A DNA stretch of 59,735 nt from JACOVP01 sp964390715. GTDB taxonomy: Archaea > Nanobdellota > Nanobdellia > SCGC-AAA011-G17 > UBA489. Shown in pieces: positions 27,301 through 34,425 of the stretch; position 1 is the first letter of the stretch; every line of letters begins with the position of its first letter. Under the pieces are notes generated by a model. It was given only the letters and a program-made list of their open reading frames with translations, had not been told where the DNA came from and did not search any database. The stretch covers positions 1 to 59,735 of the forward strand of contig CAYMIM010000016.1 of NCBI GenBank assembly GCA_964390715.1, given 5' to 3'. A program made the translations under genes and the position numbers.

Positions 27301-27997
27301 ACCTTGTCAATTGACCACCAGACTTCGCTGTTAACGGCACTTCCTTGAGAATACCAATGACTTTTACCTTAGAGCCAGGAGTAGTTTTTTTCTCCATTTT
27401 TGGCTCGACCATGTCCTCACGAACAAACACAGACAATCTTTTTGGCTGCTCTCCGCCTTGCAAAGCATCTGTTGACTCTTCGATAACAAGACGCTGGGCA
27501 TCCACTAGTATTTTTTCTGAAACACGGAAACGACCACGAGCGCCGCAAGAACATCGTTGTGGTTCTCTGAACTTACTTTCTATTTGTGGAACAGTAATAA
27601 GATTTCCACAGGAACGACATTCAAATTTCGCTGAGATCACTTGTGGACGGACATCAGACGCCTGACGCACGATGCCTTCAATCATGATGAGATTATCCAG
27701 ATGCGTGCTACGGATGTCACGTATTTTTACTTTTTGTGAGTTTGGGAGATTGAGAAAGCGAATACGAAACTCTTCTTTGGGCAAATCAAACTGCTGCAAC
27801 GCAACTTCTGACGCTTTAATAGTCTCTTCCGGTTCCATCAAAAGCTGCTCCGCTAACTCAGGATCCTGCTGCGCTAGCTCTGGAAACTCAATATAGAGAG
27901 AACGCTTACCACTACTGACTAGCTCATGGATTTTTTTTAGATAACTGGCTTCTAAGAACTCTTGAAACCTTTGAATTTGATCTCTAGCATCGACCAA
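24365..27997 (-). CDS. mcm: Replicative helicase MCM, interrupted by an intein
   Basis: The host protein without the intein is ~672 residues. The N-terminal domain has an OB fold and a zinc site (CRSC near 127-130 and CSC near 149-151). The AAA+ core has Walker A GDPGAAKS (~321-328), Walker B split by the intein (GILC, then LDEMDKM), and an arginine-finger region (INRFDLIF). A C-terminal wHTH ends the protein. MCM forms a hexamer that unwinds DNA at the fork. It overlaps the RPA-like gene by 4 nt. As the intein sits at the ATPase site, the unspliced protein would be inactive, so splicing is required for replication. Confidence 0.97.
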   Translation of the reverse strand: MVDARDQIQRFQEFLEASYLKKIHELVSSGKRSLYIEFPELAQQDPELAEQLLMEPEETIKASEVALQQFDLPKEEFRIRFLNLPNSQKVKIRDIRSTHLDNLIMIEGIVRQASDVRPQVISAKFECRSCGNLITVPQIESKFREPQRCSCGARGRFRVSEKILVDAQRLVIEESTDALQGGEQPKRLSVFVREDMVEPKMEKKTTPGSKVKVIGILKEVPLTAKSGGQLTRYDLALETNSIESVQQTYDDIDITQEDEQKIKELANDANVYQKLINSIAPSVYGHEEIKGALVLQLMGGVRKERSDGTSVRGDMHILLVGDPGAAKSTLLTFISKMAPRARYVAGRGASAAGITASVVKDEFMRGWALEAGAIVLANKGILCLHPDTEIVGDNKIVKIKELFDEEKKQLGMQAGEEIEYHNLNIKVPTFDTKAFQMKNGRATKIRRKKYKNKIMTLHFRSGFSLTLTPEHKLLNGSDVIWKPAQEFRIGDKVIAPLKLPEKKEQIVLFDILPDLWKVSLNKEEKDDIKKSLREKFTTLASCNKYFNLDRSYLSGNRQFTLKQLKTILSFLDKQQEWKHKTLNYSRKHRGERLEITTITPSLGYILGFLYGDGTVQISQRRTQIRMIQSLIHQSYSNQFTYHWKKVFGKDISYIKYLSKSIIRGKEVNSQCKIFYHGSNLLGNIYTFVTGNNLANLLLLDDETLKAFIAGVMDSDGCISTKTSEKTKKKYQVQHIDFMFDTVNKEANMNFILALRRLDCYGKLIRQNNYFLVELTGRTDVAALKKEIEKYSVKAKNKDILATRKNISSISQKIPGVPIAAIAKKIIDESNTSHLVKEGIWSTLYRYKRRLIEPSRDQMIKIMQKLILSSEMKRQIATIIARDYFIDEIVNIEEQVHEGYVYDIYVPETHNFVANGVIVHNCLDEMDKMSMEDTSALHEAMAQQQVTISKANIQATLSAQTTVLAAANPKLGRFDPFQPIAAQINLPPALINRFDLIFPVRDIPNKETDAKIASHILEGHATGIKEQEISTDILRKYIAYVHQHVFPKLSPGAIEEIKEFYVGLRNSANSSDQGGIKPIPISARQLEALVRLAEGSARVRLSNQVTKKDARNAIKILKFCMMQVGFDYETGQFDMDRIATGVPASTRNKILVIKEIIHELEARGKKTIPIEDIFAEAGEKNLTEPQVEEILEKLKKEGEIYEPKRGWISKL
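25238..26851 (-). mobile_element. Intein with LAGLIDADG homing endonuclease in MCM
   Basis: A 538-codon in-frame insert begins at Cys383 (TGT, 26849-26851; CLHPDTEIV) and ends with VHN directly before the +1 Cys (HNC, then LDEMDKM). Block A (CLHPDTEIV), a splicing block B-like TLTPEHKLL, two dodecapeptides (LGYILGFLYGDGTV and FIAGVMDSDGCIS) and C-terminal blocks F/G (YDIYVPETHNFVANGVIVHN in part) are visible. The endonuclease is therefore likely full length and possibly active. Insertion is inside Walker B, a highly conserved target. Confidence 0.95.
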
Positions 27998-28073
27998 TTT
28001 TTCAACCCCCTCAGCGTGAAAATAGGAGGAAGTATAAAAAGGTTCCTAGGGAACTTGAGAAATTAAGACTTTT

Positions 28074-28628
28074 TTACTTCTTTTTGACATTCAATAACTT
28101 AGTAATTAACATGTCAACGGCTTGACGCAGTTTTCCTTCTGAACGAGTGCCTGTGCAGACAATTTTCCCATTACTGAACAGCAAGAAAGTCGCGCGAGTA
28201 TCAGGCAACTTGTAGACAAGACCAGGAAACTGTTCTGGCTCATATTCTGTATTTTCCAATTCCATGGCGAGCATGTTTAAATTCAAATCCATGCCAACGG
28301 AGCCGGAGGCGACCATATTCTGCACCTTGATTTTTGGATCAACTGTGATCTTGATCTTGATCTTCTCGATGTTTTGGATGATTTTTTTGACTGATTCCTT
28401 CACTTTAGCCATTGATTTCGCGCCAGTACAGACAATTTTTCCTGAACTGAAGATTAAAGCTGATGTCTTTGGCTCTTTGATACGCATGACTAATCCTGGA
28501 AACTGCTCTGGATTGTATTCTGTGTTGGGTAAAGCCTCCGCTAACTTGATTAATGGAATGTCTTTTTCTAAAGAAGCAGACGCGACAATATTCTGTATCT
28601 TGATTTCTTTCTTAGGTCTTCTTGGCAT
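28074..28628 (-). CDS. tbp: TATA-box binding protein (TBP)
   Basis: Two imperfect ~90-residue repeats form the saddle: IKIQNIVASASL ... PGLVMRIKEPKTSALIFSSGKIVCTGAKS and VQNMVASGSVG ... PGLVYKLPDTRATFLLFSNGKIVCTGTRS (given in parts). Paired phenylalanines and FSSGK/FSNGK elements that insert into the minor groove are present. Length is 184 from the ATG at 28626-28628; the upstream GTG (28643) lies before a GGGGGG Shine-Dalgarno-like run and is not used. TBP binds the TATA box and recruits TFB and RNA polymerase. A TATA box (28681-28688) lies ~55 nt upstream, leaving a short leader. The C-terminal acidic tail of many euryarchaeal TBPs is replaced by KKK. Confidence 0.97.
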   Translation of the reverse strand: MPRRPKKEIKIQNIVASASLEKDIPLIKLAEALPNTEYNPEQFPGLVMRIKEPKTSALIFSSGKIVCTGAKSMAKVKESVKKIIQNIEKIKIKITVDPKIKVQNMVASGSVGMDLNLNMLAMELENTEYEPEQFPGLVYKLPDTRATFLLFSNGKIVCTGTRSEGKLRQAVDMLITKLLNVKKK

Positions 28629-28779
28629 ATATAATCCCCCCACTATCTCGAAATTGCCTTTTTTTGTGAAGGAGTGAGGGTTTATAAAGGTATTTAAAGG
28701 GAAAGTTCAAACTATGAAAAGAAGAGAATGAGCTAAAATACACAAAATAAGCTTAAAAAACGCTTCTAAATGGCGAGAT

Positions 28780-28866
28780 TCATAAACTTAAAAGGATAAG
28801 TAGTGTAATAAGCGTCATTATGCCATAGAGCAAGAGAACTCCTTTTTTCTGTTGTTTTGTTTCCAT
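28780..28866 (-). CDS. 28-residue single-pass membrane peptide (putative)
   Basis: An ATG at 28864-28866 opens METKQQKKGVLLLY, continuing with GIMTLITLLILLSL and TGA at 28780-28782. The peptide is a lysine-rich N-terminus plus one strong hydrophobic helix, the pattern of small membrane proteins. An AGAGGA Shine-Dalgarno-like element lies 9 nt upstream, and a minus-strand TATA box at 28977-28984 plus a hairpin at 28903-28936 precede it. It is too short to prove by sequence alone. It occupies a 430-nt gap between TBP and the membrane regulator gene. Confidence 0.5.
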   Translation of the reverse strand: METKQQKKGVLLLYGIMTLITLLILLSL

Positions 28867-28902
28867 TGTGTATTCCTCTTGTTGCCTTAGCGAATATAAT
28901 TT

Positions 28903-28936
28903 GGAGAGGAGCATGCGTTAAGCACACCCCTACTCC
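28903..28936 (-). ncRNA. Hairpin in the leader of the 28-aa ORF (structured leader or small RNA)
   Basis: On the minus strand, GGAG-T-AGGGGTGTGC, loop TTAAC, then GCATGCTCCT-CTCC can form a 14-bp stem with one bulge. Several G-U pairs mean only the minus-strand RNA folds well. It starts ~20 nt after the expected transcription start from the TATA at 28977-28984. It could be a leader element controlling the 28-aa peptide, or a separate small RNA. Confidence 0.4.
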
Positions 28937-28976
28937 ATGGGTTTAGGTTGAGTTATTCTTTCTGTGCGCGGTCCTT

Positions 28977-28984
28977 TATTTATA
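28977..28984 (-). promoter_or_regulatory. TATA box upstream of hairpin and small ORF
   Basis: TATAAATA on the minus strand, with A/T-rich flanks, predicts a start near 28955. The resulting leader to the ATG at 28866 is ~90 nt, unusually long beside the leaderless genes around it. Confidence 0.45.
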
Positions 28985-29074
28985 TCTTGAGAGGTCTTTT
29001 CTTCGTATCAAAAGCTAATTTTAAGTCCTTTTTGTTAAATCTTTCCGCCGTACAGCCCGATTTGTAAATAATTC

Positions 29075-30091
29075 TTAATTTTCCTTGCCCAAGAACCAAT
29101 CTGTTAATTTTATCTTCTTTAATTTGCCTATAGTTTCAATAGAAATCACTTTTTTGTTTTGCAAACTCATGAAAATACGGACTAGTGTAGTCTTAGGAAT
29201 GGCTGTTTCATAGCGAATTTTCGCCTGTGTGCTCTGATGATCACTCTTCAGAAGGAACGCAACGACTTTATTTTCTTTTTCATTCAAAGTATTAACAATG
29301 TCTTGCGCGCGTTTGCTTACTATCGCTATCTCTGGTTGCCGCTGTACTTCTTCTTTTTCTTCTGGCTTGTGGTGTGGCTTTACTTGTTTGGTTTTTTTCC
29401 AGTAGTTCCATCCATACCATCCTACCGCTCCCAATATTACTACTCCTATTCCTATAAAAAAGAGCATCCATCCATTTCCTTCTTCTGAAATAACCGCGCG
29501 ATCCAATCGAATTTCTATGTTTTGTGACGCGCCTTTATCGACTGTTATTTTTCCTCTTCCCGCCGCGTTGCGCGCTGTAGCAGTGATTGTACATTCGCCG
29601 ATCGGCGCATAATCCATAGAGAATGAACCTACTTTGTCTGTTTCTTCTGGCGCTTTTTCACCATACGCTTTACTGCATTCGATGTTTAACTTTGCTTTAC
29701 TTACTAGATTATTCAAATTATCATAAACTACTCCCTTCAATGAACCTACAGGGAAAACTATAACTTCTTGTTCTACTTGTTTTTCCAAGAGTATTTCCTG
29801 CTCGCCATAGAAGTCCTTTCCAGGAGTCTGGAGATTATCAATCTTGAATGCCAGCAAGTATTCTCCTTTAGGTAATCGCAAAGTAATAGGATTGTTACGA
29901 ATAAATGAGGAGATAGTACGTTCGGCTCCTGATGGTTTTTCTACAATAACAATGCTGACTAAAACATCTTTGACTTCCTTATTGCCTTCCGCTTGTTTTA
30001 ATGTGATTTTGATGGTTTGTTCTTCTTGCGCATACACGAGAAAAGCGCTAACTAGGAGCATGACTGCTATAAGCACCATTTTTTGTTTCAT
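29075..30091 (-). CDS. Membrane-spanning regulator: secreted beta domains plus cytoplasmic wHTH
   Basis: A signal peptide (MVLIAVMLLVSAFLVYAQ) leads to ~190 extracytoplasmic residues with two carboxypeptidase-regulatory/PEGA-like beta-sandwiches (LRLPKGEYLLAFKI and GSLKGVVYDNLNNLVSKAKL). A single TM helix (GWMLFFIGIGVVILGAVGWYGW) near 205-225 follows. The cytoplasmic part ends with a MarR-like winged helix (ENKVVAFLLKSDHQSTQAKIRYETAIPKTTLVRIFMSLQNKKVISI in pieces). This order fits a one-component signal transducer sensing the cell surface and binding DNA at the membrane, which is inference. Its ATG immediately follows the IleRS stop with no gap, so it is cotranscribed with ileS. Confidence 0.75.
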   Translation of the reverse strand: MKQKMVLIAVMLLVSAFLVYAQEEQTIKITLKQAEGNKEVKDVLVSIVIVEKPSGAERTISSFIRNNPITLRLPKGEYLLAFKIDNLQTPGKDFYGEQEILLEKQVEQEVIVFPVGSLKGVVYDNLNNLVSKAKLNIECSKAYGEKAPEETDKVGSFSMDYAPIGECTITATARNAAGRGKITVDKGASQNIEIRLDRAVISEEGNGWMLFFIGIGVVILGAVGWYGWNYWKKTKQVKPHHKPEEKEEVQRQPEIAIVSKRAQDIVNTLNEKENKVVAFLLKSDHQSTQAKIRYETAIPKTTLVRIFMSLQNKKVISIETIGKLKKIKLTDWFLGKEN

Positions 30092-32935
30092 CTATACCTG
30101 CTTGAACGCGATTTGCACTTCGCATTCCTTCACTCGCTCTTTTTTAATGGTATCGTATCCTTCTAGTGATTCATCTTTCTTTTTCCAAGTTAAAGTTTTC
30201 GCGCCTACTTTTTGCTTGATCTCTTCCTCGAATAGCTTGAGGTCTTCACTTATCATGATCGCTAAAGTAATCCTGTCTTCAATCTTCAATCCTTTGGTTT
30301 TTCGATAGCCGTTGACTATTCTGATTAATTCTCTAGCCATCCCTTCCTTAAAGAGAGCGCGCGTAATCTTTGTGTCTAAGCTTACCCTTAGAGTCTTTCC
30401 TTTTTTCATCATTACTTCCTTCACGTTTACTTCTTCACTGATCAAAGAAAGATACTTCTTATCGAGCATCGCTCCTTCGATTTCGAGCTTACTTAAAACT
30501 TGACGCAGTGGAATTTTCGCGATTTCCCTCGCCTCCAGACCTTTGCTAACAATCTCACGAACGAGTCGCATTTCTTCATTGAGCTTTTTGTTGATTACTC
30601 TTATATCAACGGATGGCCAAGCTTCCAAATGAACTGATTCCGCGATTTTTTTGTTTGCTGATCTCAATGCTTGATGGACTTCCTCGGCAATAAAAGGCGT
30701 TATTGGCGCTAGGAGTTTTGCTAAGGTATGGAGAGTATATGCTAAAGTTCTGATTGCTTTTTTCTGTTCCTTTGCATCGTCGAATTTAAATCGATCTCTA
30801 CTTCCGCGGACATACCATGTGGAGAGCTCATCAATGAACTGCAACAAGGAACCGCATGTTGTGACTGTATCATATGCTTCCATGCTAGCGGTTACTTCTT
30901 TAATAAGAGTGTGTAATCTGCTTAAAATCCATTGATCCAATATGTGCTCTGATGAAGTGTCATCAAAGATCGTGTTTTCTTTTCCGTAAAGACTATAAAA
31001 CTGCTGGATATTTTCTGTGATGATAATCACTTTTCTGCATGTTTCTTTAACGCCTTCTTCGCTAAAATTAAGATCTTCCGCTTTCATCAAAGATGATCCC
31101 ATTAAGTAGAAACGCAACGCGTCCGCGCCATATTTCTCAAAGATGATGTGTGGATCTGGGAAGTTTCCCTTGGACTTGGCCATTTTTGAACCATCCGCCG
31201 CCAAGACTGTTCCTGTGACCGCGACGTGCTTGAATGGCGCTTTTTCAAATAATATTACTGACAAGACATGCATGTAGTAGAACCATGTACGAACTTGCGC
31301 GATATACTCTGAAACTAAGTCCGCTGGAAAATTTTCCTTAAACCATTCTTTATTCTCGAAAGGATAATGTTTCGCGGCATAAGGCATACTTCCTGACTCA
31401 AACCAACAATCCATCACCTCAGGAATTCTAGACATGCTTCCTTTACATTTTTTACATTTGAGATGGATAGTATCGACGACATGCTTATGAAGATCGAGCG
31501 TATTCGCGACTTTTTCAACAGATTTTTCTTGCAACTCCTTGACACTTCCTATGACTTCTAAAGCAATACATTTTTTACATTTCCAAACGGGAATTGCTGT
31601 GGCCCAGAAACGGTTTCTAGAGATGCACCAGTCGGGGGCAGTTTCGAGAATGTGCTTAAAACGACCTTCTTTGATATGATCTGGATGCCAATTGATTTCT
31701 TTATTCTTCTTGAGCAACTTATCTTTTATTTTTTGAATATCAACGAACCATGAATCTACCGCGTTGTAGAACAAAGGAGTTTCACATCGATAACAGAAAG
31801 GATAGGAATGTGTGTAAGGCTCTGTCTTGTAAAGGAGCGAGCGTTTTTCTAAATCTTCCAACACTTTGCCATCTGCTTTCTTGAACCATAATCCAACCCA
31901 TTCTTTTGGACCTAGATTTATTTTTCCTTGGTGACTTACATGTTGAATGACTGGTAGATTATATTTTTTGATCATGCGATAATCGAATTCACCATACAAT
32001 GCCATGTGTACAACGCCCGTTCCTTCTGTTGCTGTGACTTCATTGCCGCCATCAATAACGTAGTGACCTTTCTTATCAGAGGGAAGCGCATAGAGAGGTT
32101 CGTATTCTTTCTTGATGAGTTTTGCTCCTTTTATCTCTTCGACTATTTCGTATTTTTCTTTGATTTCCAACAAGCGATCTTTAGCAAGAATGTACTGTTC
32201 TTTGTTTTGCTTGATCTTTACATAAGTTAATACAGGATTAATGGCTAAAGCAACATTTCCAATCAGCGTCCAAGGCGTCGTTGACCAAGCTAGCAAATAA
32301 GTCTCTTTCTCATCCTTGAGCTTAAATTTCGCGACCGCTGATTTTTCTGTTACATTATGATAACTATTATCCATGGCGATCTCTGATGCAGCTAAAGGAG
32401 TCTCACAGCGCGGACAATAAAGCAAGATTTTTTTTCCTTCGTAGATATATCCATCATCGTATAATTTTTTGAAGAGATACCAAACACTTTCCATATATTC
32501 ATTGTCCATAGTCTTGTAAGCGTTATCAAAGTCAATCCATTTACCCATACGAAGAATTGTTTTTTTCCATTCCTTTGCAAAGGAGAGCACTTTAGAGCGA
32601 CAGAAGTCGTTGAACTTTGCTACACCCATCTCTTCAATCTGCTTCTTTTCCTTGATGCCGAGCTCTTTTTCCGCGATCGTTTCAATAGGCAGACCATGAC
32701 AGTCCCAACCCCAACGTCTTTCAACGCGGAATCCTTTCATTGTCCAAAATCGTGGAAATACATCTTTACTGGTGAGACCAAGAATATGCCCATAGTGAGG
32801 AAGACCTGTCGCGAAAGGAGGACCATCATAGAAAATGTACTGCTTCTTTTTTGGACGCTGCTCTACAGACTTCTCGAAAATCTTATTCTTTTCCCAAAAA
32901 GCGGTGATAATTTCTTCTCGTTCTTTATGTCCCAT
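30092..32935 (-). CDS. ileS: Isoleucyl-tRNA synthetase
   Basis: Class I synthetase with the HIGH-type motif PHYGH and KMSKS-type motif SKMAKSKGN. The entry sequence FYDGPPFATGLPHYGH and WGWDCHGLPIE are diagnostic of the IleRS/ValRS/LeuRS group; DCHGLPIET is IleRS. The editing CP1 domain lies between them (TTPWTLIGNVALAI). Cys pairs (CPRC, CYRC, CKKC ... CKKC) bind zinc. The C-terminal anticodon-binding part is of archaeal/eukaryotic type. It charges tRNA-Ile and edits Val. The ATG at 32935 is preferred over the TTG at 32956. No intein is present. It abuts the membrane regulator gene. Confidence 0.97.
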   Translation of the reverse strand: MGHKEREEIITAFWEKNKIFEKSVEQRPKKKQYIFYDGPPFATGLPHYGHILGLTSKDVFPRFWTMKGFRVERRWGWDCHGLPIETIAEKELGIKEKKQIEEMGVAKFNDFCRSKVLSFAKEWKKTILRMGKWIDFDNAYKTMDNEYMESVWYLFKKLYDDGYIYEGKKILLYCPRCETPLAASEIAMDNSYHNVTEKSAVAKFKLKDEKETYLLAWSTTPWTLIGNVALAINPVLTYVKIKQNKEQYILAKDRLLEIKEKYEIVEEIKGAKLIKKEYEPLYALPSDKKGHYVIDGGNEVTATEGTGVVHMALYGEFDYRMIKKYNLPVIQHVSHQGKINLGPKEWVGLWFKKADGKVLEDLEKRSLLYKTEPYTHSYPFCYRCETPLFYNAVDSWFVDIQKIKDKLLKKNKEINWHPDHIKEGRFKHILETAPDWCISRNRFWATAIPVWKCKKCIALEVIGSVKELQEKSVEKVANTLDLHKHVVDTIHLKCKKCKGSMSRIPEVMDCWFESGSMPYAAKHYPFENKEWFKENFPADLVSEYIAQVRTWFYYMHVLSVILFEKAPFKHVAVTGTVLAADGSKMAKSKGNFPDPHIIFEKYGADALRFYLMGSSLMKAEDLNFSEEGVKETCRKVIIITENIQQFYSLYGKENTIFDDTSSEHILDQWILSRLHTLIKEVTASMEAYDTVTTCGSLLQFIDELSTWYVRGSRDRFKFDDAKEQKKAIRTLAYTLHTLAKLLAPITPFIAEEVHQALRSANKKIAESVHLEAWPSVDIRVINKKLNEEMRLVREIVSKGLEAREIAKIPLRQVLSKLEIEGAMLDKKYLSLISEEVNVKEVMMKKGKTLRVSLDTKITRALFKEGMARELIRIVNGYRKTKGLKIEDRITLAIMISEDLKLFEEEIKQKVGAKTLTWKKKDESLEGYDTIKKERVKECEVQIAFKQV

Positions 32936-33003
32936 AGTGCACAACTCAATATTCAATCTCTCTTAGTTATTCATTTAGATTAGTTTTTATGTCTTTCCAT
33001 AAA

Positions 33004-33013
33004 GCTTTTATAC
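33004..33013 (+). promoter_or_regulatory. TATA box and long leader of the TRAM-domain gene
   Basis: GCTTTTATAC precedes an expected start near 33038, leaving a ~70-nt leader before the ATG at 33108. AAGGAGAG at 33093-33100 is a good Shine-Dalgarno motif. A leader of this length is unusual here and, for an RNA chaperone gene, may carry cold- or self-regulation. Confidence 0.5.
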
Positions 33014-33107
33014 CCTGTTCTCCGCACGTTTTTAACGCAGTCAAAGAAATACATACTATTTCTGAGATATGTGTAATTAGCAAATACCATTAAGGAGAGT
33101 ACATACC

Positions 33108-33446
33108 ATGGAAAGATACGGAGATAGAGGATACGGAAGACAACCTACAGCGCCTATTAAAGTTGGCGACGTTGTTGAAGTAACTATAGAGGCAGTTGGA
33201 GAGAAAGGCGACGGTCTAGCGAAGATCAGCGGTTTTGTTCTCTTTATTCCTGGCGTTAAACAGGGAGAAAAACATACAGTCAAGATCACACGCGTCTTAC
33301 GCAGCGTCGGTTTTGCGGAAGTTGTCACTGGTGAAGCAGCTACCAAGACATCTGCAAATGACGAGACTACAGACTCTTCTGATGGTAATTACACGGAAGA
33401 AGCACCTGAAGAAAACCAAGACGCTCAAGACTCTGAAGACTTCTAA
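33108..33446 (+). CDS. TRAM-domain RNA-binding protein
   Basis: The TRAM domain covers residues ~14-77: IKVGDVVEVTIEAVGEKGDGLAKI, then GFVLFIPGVKQGE and VKITRVLRSVGFAEVV. An N-terminal Tyr/Gly/Arg segment (MERYGDRGYGRQP) and an acidic C-terminal tail (~35 residues of D, E, T, S) flank it. Small archaeal TRAM proteins act as RNA chaperones and substitute for bacterial cold-shock proteins. Basic head plus acidic tail is typical of nucleic-acid chaperones. The gene is monocistronic with its own TATA and a strong SD site. Confidence 0.93.
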   Translation: MERYGDRGYGRQPTAPIKVGDVVEVTIEAVGEKGDGLAKISGFVLFIPGVKQGEKHTVKITRVLRSVGFAEVVTGEAATKTSANDETTDSSDGNYTEEAPEENQDAQDSEDF

Positions 33447-33478
33447 AGTCTTCTTTTCTTTTTTTTATTTTTTCTGAT

Positions 33479-33751
33479 TTATTTCTTTTCTGTTAAAATT
33501 GCTTTAATTTTTTCTAGTTGTGGTTCATTTTGGAAATCGTTTTGTATCTTCTCTACAATTTTTTTTCTATATTTATATGTATTTGCCTGTTTCGCATAGC
33601 CGTGCCATCCAACTAAAGAATTCTCAACGGTTTCAAAGAGCATTTTATTTTCATCATACTGCTCTTTATAGTTTTTCAACTTCTTTTCCATTTTTCTTTT
33701 TTTGTTTTTTCTCAATAATTTGTGCAGAACATGAAATTTATCTATTAGCAT
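33479..33751 (-). CDS. Orphan reverse-transcriptase C-terminal tail (RT remnant)
   Basis: The 90 residues contain KKLKNYKEQYDE ... SLVGWHGYAKQANTYKYRKKI. The order of basic helix, then SLxGWxGYAKxANTYxxR, is that of the C-terminal tail after the catalytic domain in DGR/group-II-like reverse transcriptases. There is no YxDD palm, so it cannot polymerise. It may be a decayed fragment of a retroelement or a domesticated nucleic-acid-binding piece. It has an intact frame with its own possible start and sits back-to-back with the MazF-type module, separated by 43 nt, so the two could have arrived together. It has no detectable variable repeat nearby. Confidence 0.6.
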   Translation of the reverse strand: MLIDKFHVLHKLLRKNKKRKMEKKLKNYKEQYDENKMLFETVENSLVGWHGYAKQANTYKYRKKIVEKIQNDFQNEPQLEKIKAILTEKK

Positions 33752-33757
33752 AAAGCT

Positions 33758-33776
33758 TATATAGTTGTTATATAAC
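33758..33776. promoter_or_regulatory. Inverted repeat between divergent RT-remnant and toxin module
   Basis: TTATATA-GTTGT-TATATAA is a 7-bp inverted repeat with a 5-nt spacer, containing the perfect palindrome GTTATATAAC. It lies between the two divergent starts and overlaps the TATA region. It is a likely autoregulatory operator of the toxin-antitoxin pair. Confidence 0.45.
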
Positions 33777-33794
33777 TAATATATAGACATTCCT

Positions 33795-34025
33795 ATGACT
33801 GAACAATCAACTATACTTTTAGAGAAGAACACCATAGAAACGCTCAAGAAAGCAAAGGAATATCCTAGACAGACCTATGATGAACTCGTTAAGGAAATGA
33901 CAGTAGTTTTCCTCAAACATAAGAAACAGCGACAAGAATATGACTTTTTTCTGCATAAAATTCAACAGCCTAAAATGAAAGAGCTCTGGGATAACAAAGA
34001 AGACGAAGCGTGGGAACGTGCATAA
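33795..34025 (+). CDS. Antitoxin-like protein of a MazF/PemK-type pair
   Basis: The 76-residue protein opens TEQSTILLEKNTIETLKKAKEYPRQTYDELVKEM, a short beta-strand plus helices pattern like ribbon-helix-helix antitoxins with the archaeal 'LL...T...L' start. The charged C-terminal tail (KELWDNKEDEAWERA) would bind the toxin. It overlaps the downstream toxin gene by 8 nt. The start ATG at 33795 fits a leaderless transcript from the A/T-rich promoter. It probably neutralises the toxin and represses the operon through the inverted repeat upstream; both roles are inferred from context. Confidence 0.7.
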   Translation: MTEQSTILLEKNTIETLKKAKEYPRQTYDELVKEMTVVFLKHKKQRQEYDFFLHKIQQPKMKELWDNKEDEAWERA

Positions 34026-34323
34026 ACTGGGAACAGTCATTCTGGCAGAGGTACAATTTACTGATCTACCAGAAACCAAAATAAGACCTGCAGTGGTTCT
34101 TTTTGAAGAATATGGAAATGTAGTTGTGGCAGGCATCACTAGCAACATACACATGGAAGGTATTCCCCTGACAAAAGCAGAAGGCGCTGTTCAGGAGAGC
34201 ATCATTAAACTCAATTATATTTTTACCATTTCATCAGCTCTCGTGTATAAAGTGCTTTTTTCTTTATCACCTGAAAAGAAGAAATTGGTAGTTGACACGC
34301 TAACAAAAAAACTATCTGTTTGA
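34018..34323 (+). CDS. MazF/PemK-like endoribonuclease toxin
   Basis: The 101-residue protein shows the MazF/PemK SH3-like barrel: LGTVILAEVQFTD, then the invariant KIRPAVVLFEEYGNVVVAGITS with the RPAVV and ITS elements, and LTKAEGAVQESIIKLNYIFTI. C-terminal helix follows. Family toxins cut mRNA or tRNA. The start is a GTG at 34018-34020, inside the antitoxin gene (8-nt overlap), usual for toxin-antitoxin pairs. The module lies between the TRAM gene and the clamp-loader operon, an inserted accessory pair. Confidence 0.85.
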   Translation: MHKLGTVILAEVQFTDLPETKIRPAVVLFEEYGNVVVAGITSNIHMEGIPLTKAEGAVQESIIKLNYIFTISSALVYKVLFSLSPEKKKLVVDTLTKKLSV

Positions 34324-34425
34324 TATCTTTCTATGCGTTACTAAATCTATTCTAGATGATAGATTCATAAAAGCTTCTTTTTGAACCTCATAAACCTTAT
34401 AAATTGAACTTCTTTTTCTTCTTTC

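Noticed and set aside
33077..33346. Frame opposite the TRAM gene
   Set aside because: Pro/Thr-rich shadow frame with no start signals; the TRAM gene has clear SD and domain.
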